Assembly (NCBI GenBank): GCA_016647705.1 | Contig: CM028325.1 | Location: 31,290,474-31,354,473 of the forward strand | DNA: 64,000 bases | From: Eucommia ulmoides | Taxonomy: Eukaryota > Streptophyta > Magnoliopsida > Garryales > Eucommiaceae | Direction: 5' to 3' | Shown: piece after piece, positions 45,435 through 58,198 of the stretch | How the letters are laid out: the number at the start of each line of letters is the position of its first letter | How positions within the stretch are numbered: position 1 is the first letter of the stretch | Position numbers and translations under genes: made by a program | The notes under the pieces: generated by a model | Database searches by the model: none | What the model saw: only the letters and a program-made list of their open reading frames with translations | Told to the model about the DNA's origin: nothing

Positions 45435-48290
45435 TGTGTGTGCGCTGGAGGAATGCAGCCGGCCGACAGGAAGATCAAGAAGGAGTTCAACGTGGCGGAC
45501 GATTGATCAAGCCTACACCACCATTCTCATGCATATATATACACATGCACACCACGTTGATTTCACCATAGAAGAACGAACCATGATCTCAGAAATCTAG
45601 AGAGATAAAGAGGAGGTCCGGCGGTTAGGGAGTGTGCTGGGTCGCCGGTGAGGAAGCTGATCGACGGTGACGTAGAGGCAGTCGACGACGTGGCGGTGTG
45701 TGCGCTCTGTTCGTCACGTATGTGTGTGTCTAGTGTTCAGGCGATCATCAGCATGGGTGTGTTTATTTCGTGCTAGTTGAAGCAGGGCAGAAACGAAAAT
45801 GGCAGACGGAAGATGGTGTGATCGTTGCTGGGTGGTCTGTTCCGTTCCGTTTAGGGACTGGTGAGTGTGTGTGTGTGTTTTGTGTTGTTGTTCGGCGCAT
45901 GGGTGTTCCTCCGGCGGTGACGATGTGTGTTGGGTGTGGGGGTTGTGTATGTCCAACAGGTGGGTAGGACTGTTCGGTTGCAGAAATGTCGACAGTGGTT
46001 GTTGATCGGTGGTGCCGTTGTGCAGAACCGAAGGTGAGGATCGGCTGAAGGTGGTCGACGATAGTAGAGAGAGAGGAGGAGAAGTAGGCCGGGTGAACTG
46101 AAACGGAATCGTGAAGCAGAAGTTGAAACAGAGAAAGAAGAAAGGAAAAAAAAGAGAAGGAAGGAAGAGAAAAAAAAATCAGAAATTACGCAAACCTCCC
46201 CAGTAGAATCCAAAAATCCATCTTGCGGCAGACGGAAAATCCGAGAGAGGTAGAATTCTGAGCTTTCTTAATTGATGAATTTACTTGTCTCGTGAGTGGT
46301 TATGAAACTAATTATTAGCACTGGAATGTCAAAAAACGAAAATAATAAATAATAGGACCGTTAATATGAACACAGTTTATATAATAAACCGAAACGAAAC
46401 AATATTGATTCAATAATAAAATTCCAAAAGAAAAGGTGGGAAATAGGAATTAAGGAAATTAGGGTTGCATGGCGTGGTTTGGGGGTTTTTATACAAAATA
46501 TTAATTTAGGCCCTATCACTATTAAGTTCGCAAGCACCGGAGTCCCGGTAGAAAGTAAGCGGTCGAGTCTACGGAAACGGATACTCAGGTGAGTGTACTA
46601 TTTTCTTATCAAACTATTTTCTATATATATGAGATGACATTTGTGATTACCTAAACTGTATGAATCTATAAATGATATGAATCAAGTAGGATTTTAGTGA
46701 GTTGGTAAACTGGATTTTCGGAAGATTTCGATAGTTTTCAAAAAGAAGTTGAGAATGAATTTTTATTGGATTTGGTGAGATTAGACGGTATTTTTAAAAT
46801 AAAATAGGAAACATCTATTTTTCTAAAATGCCGGATTTTTAAAAAAAATAAGGGGGTGGAAAAGTGGTTTGATAGAATCGAACGTTTTCTTTAAAAGGAA
46901 ATGCGAAATATGATTTTTGGATTTAAAAGTTGGTTTTGAGGAAAAGAGATAGACATGGTGATTTGATGATGTTGAGTAAACGATATTTATAGAGTTATGA
47001 TTCGATGATGCTATATTTGATTTGACGATGCCATGATTGTTCTCCCCGAAAGGGGTGTGGTTTCTCCCCGTAAGGGGTGTGGATTCTTCCCATGGGATAT
47101 GGATGTTTCTCCCCGTAAGGGGTGTGGATTATATTTCTCCCCAAAAGGGGTGTGGATATTTCGTAGGAAGGCATTCCTCCGGATGTTACGGTACCGTTGC
47201 AACTCCCGATCGTGAGATTAAAACGATCACTAGGGTTGGCCAGTGTGTGTGTGTTGGAGATGTGTGTTTGAGATTGGTACTTGAGATGTGGTGTTTTACG
47301 TATATTGGTTGATTTGATATTATTTATAATGATGTTTGGTAGGATTTTATACTAGATGGATTCGGGTGGAATTTATCTATATCGCTTTATTTTCATTACT
47401 TATATATTTATGCTTGATCCATACTAAATTGTGAAAATATTTAGAACGTATTAATATTTTAAAAATGTTTTACTAAGAAGGCAATGCACTCACAGGTACA
47501 ACAGCTAGGAGTCGGTCCCCTACTGGCACTAGGTAGAGCTACGTGATGAAGTCATATAGACGATTGAGAGAAGCTGTCAAAGGCGAACCTATAAAAGGTT
47601 TATGGATAAATATTTTTAGTTAATCAAATTTTGGGACGGGTGTGTCCCCCATAGTAGGTGTTTGTATTATACAGTAGGTGTATATTGTCATTGATATGAA
47701 AATTTGGGTATTGGTGATGTCATGTTATAGTCACGCCCACCTCGGGATGACGGGTGTCCGGGACAGGTTGTGACATAACTAATATTACACAAATACATGT
47801 GACTAATATTAAACTAATTTTTATGTGTAATATTTGTCAGAAGTATGAAATATTAAACAAATATATGTAATTTGTAACACGTAACTAATATTACACAAAT
47901 ATATGTAATATAGTTAATTATTAAGTTGTAACTCATTTTAGTTACATGTAACTAATATTCACTGTAATACAAATTTACTCACTAAGTTCTCTCTATATCC
48001 CTACGCATGCGGGACTAATACACAAGTAAAACCTAAAACGTGGGACTAAATCAAAACTTATGTTTTAAAAGCGACTAACGACAGATTACCTCCTCTATTT
48101 GGGACTAATCACCAATTATTCCTAAATTATATGCGTGTTGAATGTAACATGACTTACTGATAAATGTAATTTTAATGTTAAATATAACACGTGAAAACTG
48201 AAAAGGCTGGAAGGACCATGTTGAATATAACATGAAGTGTAAAAACTAAAAATTCTAAAAGTACCATGTTAAATGTAACATGAATGTGAA
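44565..48290. repeat. Dispersed palindromic motif ATGTTnnATnTAACAT, about ten copies
   Basis: Examples: ATGTTACATGTAACAT (44571), ATGTTGAATATAACAT (44725 and 48212), ATGTTATATATAACAT (44673) and ATGTTAAATGTAACAT (48267). Copies lie on both sides of the solo LTR, so the host sequence held the repeats before the LTR inserted. Confidence 0.75.
45070..47775 (+). mobile_element. Solo LTR of Tekay/Del-like family (2706 bp)
   Basis: It runs from TGTAAGACCTCGG to GGTTGTGACA and is flanked by perfect 5-bp TSDs TAACT (45065-45069 and 47776-47780). No PBS follows the right end, so it is a solo LTR from recombination. It matches 1040-3810 in reverse complement, including the TTCTCCCCGTAAGGGGTGTGG array (47037-47165), the GT-rich middle (45715-45960) and the TA microsatellite (45397-45432). 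The perfect TSD suggests it is younger than the solo LTR at 56137-57989. Confidence 0.93.
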
Positions 48291-48706
48291 AACTGAAACT
48301 AATGAAAAATATAGTGAATTTGATATCGTTTTGTAGATCTTATTTAGACGAATCTGAGTATATAATTAGATTATGCAAAAAAAAAATGTGTATAACAATT
48401 GTTATTTTGATTTTAATAAAATGATTTTGTTGAATGTAGAAACTCCAAATCCGTATAATCTTGCAAAGGGTAAATCTGTCCACTGAAAATAAGAGATTTC
48501 CAAATCTGATATTAAACGGTGCATATAATTTGATTAATGAGAGTTTTTGGTTTAATCTAAATTATTTTGAATGTATTGATAATAAGATGTTTAATACAAG
48601 TTTAAGTGGTAATTTTTTCTTTATTTTTATTTTTAATTGCCTAATAAGAAAAACTTTACTCTCAAAACAGACGGAAATGAGAGCCCTAAAAAGTAACTTT
48701 TGCATA
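47781..48706. other. Continuation of the motif-rich host sequence
   Basis: AT-rich, with GTAACTAATATTACACAAATA repeats continuing those before 45065. ORF 48461-48742 has no recognisable domain. Confidence 0.5.
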
Positions 48707-49148
48707 TCTATAATCTATAACTATTATATAAAGGAAAGTTGAGTTACTATTCATATGTTTGTGTAAATTTACATAATTGTCCTTGTTACTTTCAAATATT
48801 TGTAAGGAAACTCTAATCTATACTCTTATCTTTAGTTTATTATTCACTTGTCTAACTAAAATTACCAAAGTTCCCTTCAAAATTTTAAAAACAAAATTAA
48901 CTTGTCCTTAAGGCACACTTCTTCAAAATTTAAAAAAAAATCATTTAACATATTCATATATTATAAGTAATTAAATATATGCATAAATATTTTTTTTTTA
49001 AATATTTTATTAAAAAATAGACTTCAAGATTGTACATTTGAAAAAAAAAAAAATTGATACTTTGATTTGGAGTAAAAAAATACTCCAACAACATATAAAA
49101 GCATAAAATTATAAAAAATTATGAAAAATATGTAACACCATAAACATA

Positions 49149-49181
<33 letters not shown>

Positions 49182-49829
49182 AAAGTAATTTTTTTGGTCA
49201 TTAGATTTCAATTTTGACTTTTCAATTGAAACAGTTTTAATTATTAAAAAATTGTAGACATTTTGATATCTCTACTTTTATAAAAAAAGAAAAAAAAATT
49301 AAGGTTTTAAATTTTTTTATATTCAAAGTATATTACATATCATCTTTCCTGATAGAATATTTATTCAATTTTTTATTATTTTAATATTGAAATACCTATT
49401 AAAATGGTACAATCATATTTACAAAATTTTTATACTCTTATCAAATGGAGATCTTATTTTTCTCGACTATCACCATTGAAATTGAAAATTATATAATAAC
49501 AAGTTCAAATATCAAAAACTTTGTCATCATTTTTCTTCACCAAACCATTTTTAATGAGATATCCATGCTTCTAAAAGTACTAAATTACTATATTCTATGT
49601 ATAATTTAATTGCGATTGATATTTGAATTCATTTATGTTAGATAATAATAATTCATGGAATATTGATGCAAATGTTATACGAGAATTGAAATATCGTAAT
49701 ATACCCAAATATGAACAATCTAGAGTGCTTGATATTTTATATTTTAGTATAGAGCATTTTATCCTTTCAATTTTCATAAATATATTGGATATGGGAAATG
49801 ATATGCACGTGCATTTGTTGTCCACCTAG
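48707..49829 (+). mobile_element. Candidate Helitron (about 1.1 kb)
   Basis: The start TCTATAATCTATAACTATTA, preceded by A, resembles plant Helitron 5' ends. The end CTAG before T (49826-49829) lies 11 bases after the palindrome ATGCACGTGCAT. No coding capacity. The hairpin is atypical because it has no loop. Confidence 0.35.
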
Positions 49830-50095
49830 TCTTGTTACAAAATCAATGTATGAAATGATCCGCATGTAGTTGGCCTAGGTTATCCACTTGTATTTGGTGT
49901 TGGTCATAATATAATAAAAGATTCTACTTATCAATTTTCATAAATATATTGGATATGGGAAATGATATGCACGTGCATTTGTTGTCCACCTAGTCTTGTT
50001 ACAAAATCAATGTATGAAATGATCCGCATGTAGTTGGCCTAGGTTATCCACTTGTATTTGGTGTTGGTCATAATATAATAAAAGATTCTATTTAT
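49768..50095. repeat. Near-identical tandem duplication, 2 x 164 bp
   Basis: 49768-49931 is repeated at 49932-50095 with essentially no differences by eye. Each copy holds ATGCACGTGCAT and CCACCTAGTC. It is much less diverged than anything around it. Confidence 0.95.
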
Positions 50096-51421
50096 TTCTC
50101 CTCTTTTTTTTTTATTAATCAGATATCTCTTATGTTATTTTATAAATATTTATCAACTTTTTATCATTTTTTATCAAAGACGACTTATTTTTCTTATAGC
50201 TAAAAAGTTATTAAAAAATTTATTCTAATAACAATTTAACACTTAGCCATTTTAACTAATTAAATAATTAAAATACATAAATAACTTTTTTTTTTTTTCC
50301 TATTTCAATTATTTACATTGACATCCCTATTAAAAAAAAATCCTTACTCTTTCTTTTTAACAAAATATTATTTTTTTTTAAAAATGCTCCCAATCCATAG
50401 TCCCTGTCGATCTCTCTCTCTCTCTATCAATTTTTTTTTCAATAACATCAAACAAGTTTTTGAACTGAACCAAAAAAAAACTGAAACAAGTTTCTGGGAA
50501 CGAAAATAACTCACACTCACACTCACACTCAACAAAACCTACATTAACATAATTTTGAGCCTATCACTGGTCCCCAAGGGGTGACTTAATGATGTATGAA
50601 TCATCTGGATCAACAATGCTCCGGCATAATACGCGGAAGTACTTTTCGCATGTTGTTCACAAGTCGACGTTGTTTCCATTGTAATGGTGAACTACGACCT
50701 TGCAAAGCATGGCGCAATACTCGATTTCAGGTTTCCTCAACAGGGGGCAAATGTTGGATCAACTTGCCTTTGGATTCCCTGAGAGACTTGAGCACGGTCT
50801 TGTACCCAAGGGTCTATTTTTTCCTCTTCATAACGAGAGCTAGCCTATTGTTTATACTCTCACGAGTCTTATTTGTCTTCTTGTTGGTAAACCCTCATCT
50901 CTCTCTCTCTCATAGCTCCGACAGGATCTGTATGCCAGAGCACAGATCTGGCCTGGATTTATGCTGCTAGAGAGAGAGAGAGAGAGAAGAGAGGATTATT
51001 TGCAGGGCGTAATTCGGGCAAAGTTGCTACCTCCACCACTGTCGTCGTCTTTCTTTGCTCGCTGTCGAAAACCCTAAAGAAACAGAGGATTGGAATATCG
51101 CCTGTAAGGCGGCCTTCGGGCAGAGTTGCTACCTCCACAACCATTGTCACCTTCCTTTGCTCGCCGTTGAAAATCCAGAAGAAACAAAGTGTTGAAATAT
51201 CGGTCTTCTAAACAACAAGAACATTCTGGTCTTCGTTGTTCTCGAGCTTCCTAAGACTTTCCCTAATACTGAATCTTGAAGACTTAAGATGATGATGATG
51301 ATGATGATCTTCCAATCTGTACAAACAGTTCTAATTCAGAAGTCGAATCCCTCTTCCTCTCCCTACAAATAGATCCAGAAAACTAGGTTGAGACGATGGG
51401 TTGTTTGGTATAGACACGGCA
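50096..51421. other. Region with unassigned low-confidence ORF and local duplications
   Basis: The ORF at 50596-50970 (plus) is not recognised; another frame nearby reads GFPERLEHGLVPKG-like text before a stop, so a decayed gene fragment is possible. A duplicated segment of about 101 bp (51007-51108 and 51109-51210; CGGGCA(A/G)AGTTGCTACCTCC core) and an (ATG)n microsatellite (51287-51308) follow. Confidence 0.4.
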
Positions 51422-51722
51422 TGTTGACCGCCTCGCAAAAAAAATCATATTTTATTTTATAGTTAACTTTGTTTTATTTTGTTTTATTTCTGAAAATACA
51501 AATACAAAAAATAATTGATAAAGAAAAAGGAAAAAGAAAGAAAAATCAAAATAGAGAATAGAGAGAGACTAAAGTGAAAGTAGAGAGAGAATAGGAGAGG
51601 AAGATAGGTATGGGGTCTGCTGACTAGTCTACCAAGTGGGTGAGAGAGAGGGGCAATGAGTGCCTGCCACGTGTCAAACGAGCAGTAGAGACGGTGAAAA
51701 AAACCCTAAAATTTCAGAAAAT
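51422..51722 (+). mobile_element. Probable upstream part of the Ogre-like LTR, split by the 9.9-kb insertion
   Basis: From TGTTGACCGCCTCGC to the TSD of the nested element. The right part of this LTR (61616-63494) lacks a TG start next to the insertion, so its beginning should lie on the left of the nested element. The exact start is uncertain. Confidence 0.45.
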
Positions 51723-51727
51723 TCAAT

Positions 51728-53841
51728 TGTTGGCCCAGTGGGATACCCAAGAGGGGGTGAATTGGGTAATTAAAAAATTATATCAAAATAATACTTTAAT
51801 AAATCAAATAATTAATTTTAATTCTAAATTAATTATTATCTTTATATCATAGCGGAATTATATAATCAACTAGGTGCACACCAAACAGTAAAAATAAACA
51901 AATTAAATATTGCAGCACACCAAAGATTTATACTGGTTCATCAACTACTCTTGGCTAATCCAGTCCCCCGAGCCTCACGGAGAGTCGCACTCACTAATAC
52001 TCAAGATCCCTTTAAAGGTAGGAACCAAACACTCACAACGATTCTTTTAGAGACTTAGAATCAGCCTTTACAAAATCATTTTCACAGGTTAAGGAAGAAC
52101 ATCTACTTTTTACAGGTTAAAGAATAACTTAATTATTTTTAACACTAAGGCAAAAGAATCAAAACCTCACCAACACTCAAAATATCCTTTTACCCAGTAA
52201 GGATTGAACCGTTACAAAATTCACTCAAATTCAATTCTATTCAAGAAGAATTACTACCTCAATCTCTTTACAAGAAGAGACTGAAAACCAGCTACCCTTT
52301 GATTAAATACTCCCAACAGTATTTAATTCGTCATACTACTCACTAATACAAATTGAAAATCAAATAATCTCACTCGGAGTTTCTACTACCCTAGATAAAT
52401 TATAACTCGATTAATATCTCAAATTTAGTAATAGAAAAGTGTGAGATTGAAAATCTGATTTTAAACAAAATATGGATAGCAAATAATTGAGCACATAATC
52501 AGATTCAAGAAATTGATTATAAAATATTTTCTTCAACAAAGAATCAAAAACAATTTCTAAAGATTAATTTCCAAATTTAAACAAATAATGCACAAATAGA
52601 AAATAATTAGAAAGATCTCACCCTGAATCCACAGAAAAAATAAATAGAGCGATGTTACTTCAGATCCGGTAGCAGCAAAGATTAATAGCCAATTATTCAA
52701 AATCGTCTTTTAGAATAGCTCACAAACTCAGTATGATAACTCTTAGAACAACTCAATATGATTTCTTAATCTTTTAGCTCACTTCTCTTTATTAATGTTA
52801 TATGAAAAACGCAGGTTTATATATATGGGAAATAAATCAACTCTCTAACGGTTAGTTCTCATGTATCATGACACTTAAATGCTCTCTTAGACCCCATATA
52901 TCATTATGACTTCATTTTGGTTCAATTCACTTAATTATAACTTTTAAAACTTTCAATTAAATCCCCCAAATATTTCTCAATCTCAATTAGAATAGAATAG
53001 AAATAATTTCATGTACCAAATTGAGAAATATTAAAACTTAATTAACCAACTTAATAGGATTTAAATAATAGATGAAGCATATCTTAAATATCAATAAATC
53101 GCTTAAATCTCTCTTAAATCCCAACAAAAAACGGTTACTTTTAAATATGATTTCGGAATGCAAAGAATCCTGAAATAGTGCCCTCAGTCGACTGCTAGAT
53201 TCAGGATCAAAGCTGTTGCATTTATCGGTCGACCTATCTGTCGACTTGGAGATTCAGAGAGTTTGATTTACCTTCACCGATCGACCTACCTGTCGACTTA
53301 GAGATACAGAGAGTTCGGTTTCTCTTCACCAATCGACCTGCATGTCGACTTAGAGATACAGAGAGTTCATGCTGCTTTGTCCGGTCGACTGACCAGTCGA
53401 CTTATATATGTTAGATCTCTTTTTTTGAACTCGTTTTTAACTCATTCTCTTTTACGTTTTCGCCCCTTTAACCATTTTTTTTTTAAATAAGCTCCACTAA
53501 TTTCTTAAATTCCATTTTAGTCAATTATAAATATTTCTTTTTAGATACATATAGGACCAAATAATTTCATCTTATCAAAACACTCAAAAACAATAAAAAA
53601 GTTTTGTGTCGTGTGTGTTCCTAATTGGGATATTAAGAGTTGAAATTCACCTGAGTTGTTTTCTCTAATTTCTTCAATCTCTTAAATCTTCATCATATTA
53701 GACATCATCAATTAACATCCATTTATAAATTTTTCATTGCATCCTCATCACAGAAACTTAATTAACTGAAACACTTGAACAAACCATTAGTTCCATCAAA
53801 ACATCAACACTTAATTGTTCATCAAAATCTTAGGATCAACA
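51728..53841 (-). repeat. 3' LTR of the SIRE-like element
   Basis: 2114 bp. It keeps a 117-bp block (51761-51877) that is missing from the 5' LTR. The GTCGAC repeats lie at 53220-53405. Confidence 0.92.
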
Positions 53842-53857
53842 ATCTCCCCTTTTTTTA
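53842..53857 (-). other. Polypurine tract
   Basis: Minus strand AAAAAAAAGGGGAGAT directly before the 3' LTR start TGTTGATCC. Confidence 0.85.
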
Positions 53858-54487
53858 TGATGGAAATTAACTTTGATGTTTTCTTCAAAATAATAATATA
53901 ACCACACTCCCCCTGAATCTGAGGACGGATTCTTTAACTTGTTAAAGCATAGTAATGAAGATTTTAAACAACATAATCAATAAAGCACAAATTTAAAAAT
54001 ACTCCCCCAATTTAAAAATACTCCCCCTTAATAAATCATCAACTAATTTCTCTCCATTTGTCATCTTCAAAAACAAAATTTAGAGAGGGGGAAACACATA
54101 GATAACTCACTCTAGATAATCTTTAATAAAAGCACATTGAATCAATCTTTAAAAATCGAAACTCATTTTAACAAATTACCTTTTAAGCACAAAACATTAA
54201 CACTATAGATAAATATCAAATCTACTCAATTTTTGAAAGAAATAAAATCCATTTTAATAAATCAAGTTTATATAATAAAATCATTTTCGACAAATGCGAT
54301 GTGGATCATTATTAGAGATAAATAAAAAAAAAAATCTAACCAATTAGACCAAATCTAGGTAATTCATCAAAATCTAAACACTGGAAGTCAAGTTAAACCA
54401 AATAACCTAGATTAACTATTACAGACCAAAAGAGTAAAATGTAAAACTTGTCTGAATAACAAATCAAAAGAGACTAAATGATAAAGT
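53858..54487. other. 3' untranslated interior of the SIRE-like element
   Basis: AT-rich. It contains ACTCCCCCTTAATAAAT and TCTCCATTTGTCATCTTC runs typical of sequence just upstream of the PPT in SIRE-like elements. No coding sequence. Confidence 0.55.
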
Positions 54488-55807
54488 CTAGTGTGGGCTC
54501 TGTCCGAAAAAGTGATAGTATAGTCCCATCAGACTAGTAGCTGGCTGCTGCAGATACGAAACACCTGGCTGAACAATTGGTCTTGGAGTTATTTGTTGAT
54601 GAAATGGCGTTGATAGTCCTACTCCAGATGGACCTGCTTCAGATGGTCCTGCTCCAGATGGTCCTGTTGTAGTTGGTCCTCCAAAGGACTGTTGTACTCC
54701 AAACATAGGATGTCCGGTAAAGTGTGGCTGGGCACTATACTGCTGCTGGTATCCGTGATGAGATAACTGCATAAACTGAAACATTTGTTCCAGATTTCCT
54801 GTGATTTTTCCAAACCCAGCTTCCATATTCATATTCATCTGGACTATTTTATTTTCTAACCCAGTCATCCTCTCATCCATTAAATCTGCATGTATTCTCA
54901 AATCATCAATCCGATCATTAAGAAAATCCATCTTCTAATCTATGCTCATTTCTTTTTCATTTTCTTTTTCCTTATTTATAGCCTGCATTCTTTGCCTTTT
55001 CTGAGTCCTCTTCTTCACCCATCCATTTTCACTGTACTCATGCCCCATTAACGAAACATTTTGCATATTGATCCATCCAGGTGTGATTGTCAAAAACATT
55101 TGCTCATCCAGATCAATTATAACTCCAAAGTGATCAAATATCCTTTGAAGTGCATCAGCATAGGGTAATATTCCAAAGGGTTTCTGAACATGATATTTCA
55201 TATGATCCATCATAATATTAGCCAAATCCAACTTCCTCTCTTCCACAATCTCATTCATCAAATACAAATCAAAATCATTCACATTAGTATGACTTCCCCC
55301 TCTAGGCACAACCGAATAGGTTAGCACCAAATGAAGGAATCGATGCTCAATAGACAGTGATCCTGCTTTATCTCTCTCAAAATCAAATTTTTCAGTAGTT
55401 GCCCTTCTATTGAAATTTATCGAAAGCCAGTGAGAGGTATTGTACGGAACTACGTCTCCTCTAGGTATTTCCAAAATATGGCTTAATAATATCGTATTGA
55501 ACCAAATCACTTTTTCTTTAACAAAATAAGTAATCTCATGATTATTGTGGGTCATATTGTCATAAAACATTCGTACCCATATCGGCATCCACTCATGTCT
55601 TTGGGTGACAAAATCAACCCATCTCAAATTCCTAAAATATCTTTCAATATCAATATTTTTCTTTTTCAAATCAACAAGGTCAATAGGTTTGCAACCTAAA
55701 ACTCTACGATTAACAAACTCCTCATTGTATTTTTTCTCATCCTCTTCACTTTAAAAAAATACATTGTCAAATTTAGACCTATTAGCACTATTCTTGATTC
55801 TAGGCAT
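54488..55807 (-). pseudogene. Plant transposon-type ORF (Transposase_32-like), two stops
   Basis: One frame of 439 codons from MPRIKNSANR (55807) to 54488, broken by TAA at 55751-55753 and TAG at 54935-54937. The central part reads WVRMFYDNMT, WFNTILLSHILEIPRGD, SLSIEHRFLHLVLTYSVVPR and NEIVEERKLDLANIMMDHM. This pattern resembles the 'putative plant transposon protein' domain that accompanies many plant retroelements (from memory; not searched). The C-terminal part is a coiled coil (DRIDDLRIHADLMDERM) followed by GPSGAGPSEAGPSG repeats. Its position between gag and the 3' LTR is where accessory or env-like ORFs lie in SIRE/Ogre-type elements. No RT motif is present. Function unknown. Confidence 0.65.
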
Positions 55808-56090
55808 ATTTCACACAATCTTAAAACCAATCAACCAAAAATAGCCCAAGAGACTAAGGCCAAACAGAAACCAACCGAAACCCTAGAATGAGAGAAGACG
55901 AACCAAGCTGTTTCGCGAGAGAACAACCTCTAACACACATATCCGAGCCTTAGACCTTTTGATTCAACCAAAAATTCTTCAAATCTGAGCCGAAACGGAC
56001 TGATTTCGTGAGATTTAGGCTTTAACAATCTTAGGAGATGAAAGGTTTTAGAGAATAGAGGTTTTAGGGTTCGGATGAAAGAAGTCAGGA

Positions 56091-56098
56091 TATTTATA
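56091..56098 (-). promoter_or_regulatory. Candidate TATA box of the accessory ORF
   Basis: TATAAATA on the minus strand about 285 bp upstream of the ATG at 55807. It is followed by leader-like sequence with TCTCTCATTCTAGGGTTTCGG, typical of plant 5' UTRs. Confidence 0.35.
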
Positions 56099-56136
56099 TC
56101 CCGATAGGATCGATCGATCGGGCAGTCGACAACTGA

Positions 56137-57653
56137 TGTGACGACTCGGTTTCCCAGGGTCGCTACGCGGTTTCTCCTATAGAGAATTTTACCCAAATAG
56201 TTCACTATTTATAAATAAATTACTATTATTATTATTTTCGCCGAACGACCAATATTTTATTCTATAAATCCAATAAATTTTATCAGCTAGGGCGATACTT
56301 TTAATTTATATTTCACAAGTCCGACAGATTAATAAATGTAACTATTACAACTTTAAATAGAAATTTCACCATAATTTTATTTATCGACGATGATAATTTT
56401 ACTAAATAATCCATATTTTAATTAATAAAAATCTGATAAATTTACAATGCGACGGTGTTAATTATAATAGTCGATTTCACCGATTACAACAGTAAATAAT
56501 AATTACAATCTTTATAAATAGAAATTCTACTCTCGGCGCCGATTCGTCCTCACTGGCCCTGTAATCAAAACTGTGGGGTTGTGAGCCAATGCTCAGTAGA
56601 ACTCCAACTCCACTAATACGTGCATTTTAATTAATACAACATGTAACACATATTGGCATGTTTTTCACATACTTTTCACATTATCCAAATTATTTCATAT
56701 AATTTAACAGGTAAAATTCCACAACCGTTTACCATAGATCACACAACGAGAAAATTAAATACATATATTAAAAGAGTTTGGAATTCTACCTGTTCTGAAT
56801 CTTCCGTCGGCCACGAGATGGGTTTTTGGTTTTTATTTAGGTTGTTTGTGTATTTTTTTTTCCTTTTTCCTTTTTTCTTCCTTTTTCTTTTTATGTTTTG
56901 TGCTCAACCCGACACACACACAATCACCCCCACCGTCGGCCGTTCACGTACCCACACCATCGGCAACATACACTGATCACACACACACAGAAAGCAACGG
57001 CGGTTGAACACAAGAACAACACACACACGAAACACACACATACCCACTCGTCTGAAAACACACACACTCTCTCACACCTTCCCACAGCCGGCCAACGACC
57101 GACGACAGACCACCCACACACAGAAACACACAAACACAACGACTAAACAACACACACACGAACAACATGCTCACACACTCACTCAGGCTGAACGGCGAGC
57201 AACAACACCCTCACACCCACAACCGGACCAAACGACGACACCGCACCGCCGAATGACCAACACCTACACACACATGAAATCAACGACGACACACATACAC
57301 TCCAGTCCCTGAACAGAATAGAACACACGCACTTGCACATACATTGTCAACGAACCACCAACGATCGACAATCGGCCGAACCCGCTCATACATACGCTCG
57401 TCGGAGGAACACTCACCGTCGGATCGACCCCTCTCTCTCCTCACCAACTCCAGCTAAACCTCACCCACGACGATCACACACCTACAGCCGTGGAACTCAG
57501 ACACACCCACGACGAGCGCAACGATCACCTGTCACCCCCACCGTCTGCACACACACACACCGATGATACCTACCGCCGACAGCTCCCTATCTCTTTCTTC
57601 AGTTTTTCTTCTTTTTAGGTTGATGATTATGTGTGCATGGATGTGTATGTATG

Positions 57654-57684
<31 letters not shown>

Positions 57685-57989
57685 ATCCCACTGGCCAAAA
57701 CACGCGTCCCTCTCTTCTTTTGTTTTGATTTCTAATATGTATATATAAATATAAACGTTTTCCTTCATTAAGAAGGAAGAGAATAAAAAATTATTTAAAT
57801 TACACTAATTCCCCTTAATTTTCTTTAAGTTATTAATTAAACCCGAAATCTAAAATTAATATTTTGAAAATTACAAATTGACCCCTAAAATTTTAAATTC
57901 AATAATAAATGACACAATCTACCCCGTTATTTTCTACATGTTCTAAAATACAGCTTAAATTGTGCGCATGCAAAAATTATAGTTTTATA
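56137..57989 (-). mobile_element. Nested solo LTR of the Tekay/Del-like family (1853 bp)
   Basis: Plus strand runs from TGTGACGACTCGG to AGTTTTATA (family end CTTACA, with C to T). Flanks ACTGA (56132-56136) and GCTGA (57990-57994) match at 4 of 5. A CA-rich segment (56905-57560) and a conserved block near the outer end (CCCCGTTATTTT..., TACAGCTTAAATTG) link it to 1040-3810. It is shorter than its relatives because the tandem array region is lacking. Confidence 0.8.
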
Positions 57990-58198
57990 GCTGAAATCAG
58001 CGTGACTCTCGATATTCCAACGTGAAACTATCGGTCGACTTATGAGTTAACTGCTCACTTTTGATTTGTTTGATTTTGTGCATTTAAACCTAATTTGATC
58101 CACTTAGCTCAATTTTTATCTCTTATTTTAATCCACATATATTTTAAAAAATTATTTACTCACACATTTAAACACACACACACATGAATTGAAAACAT

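Noticed and set aside
45714-46213. ORFs in the GT-rich part of the solo LTR
   Set aside because: Same repeat-driven frames as in the other LTR copies.
50596-50970. 124-codon ORF that might be a gene
   Set aside because: No recognisable family. Another frame looks like decayed coding sequence but cannot be assigned, so it is listed only as an unassigned region.
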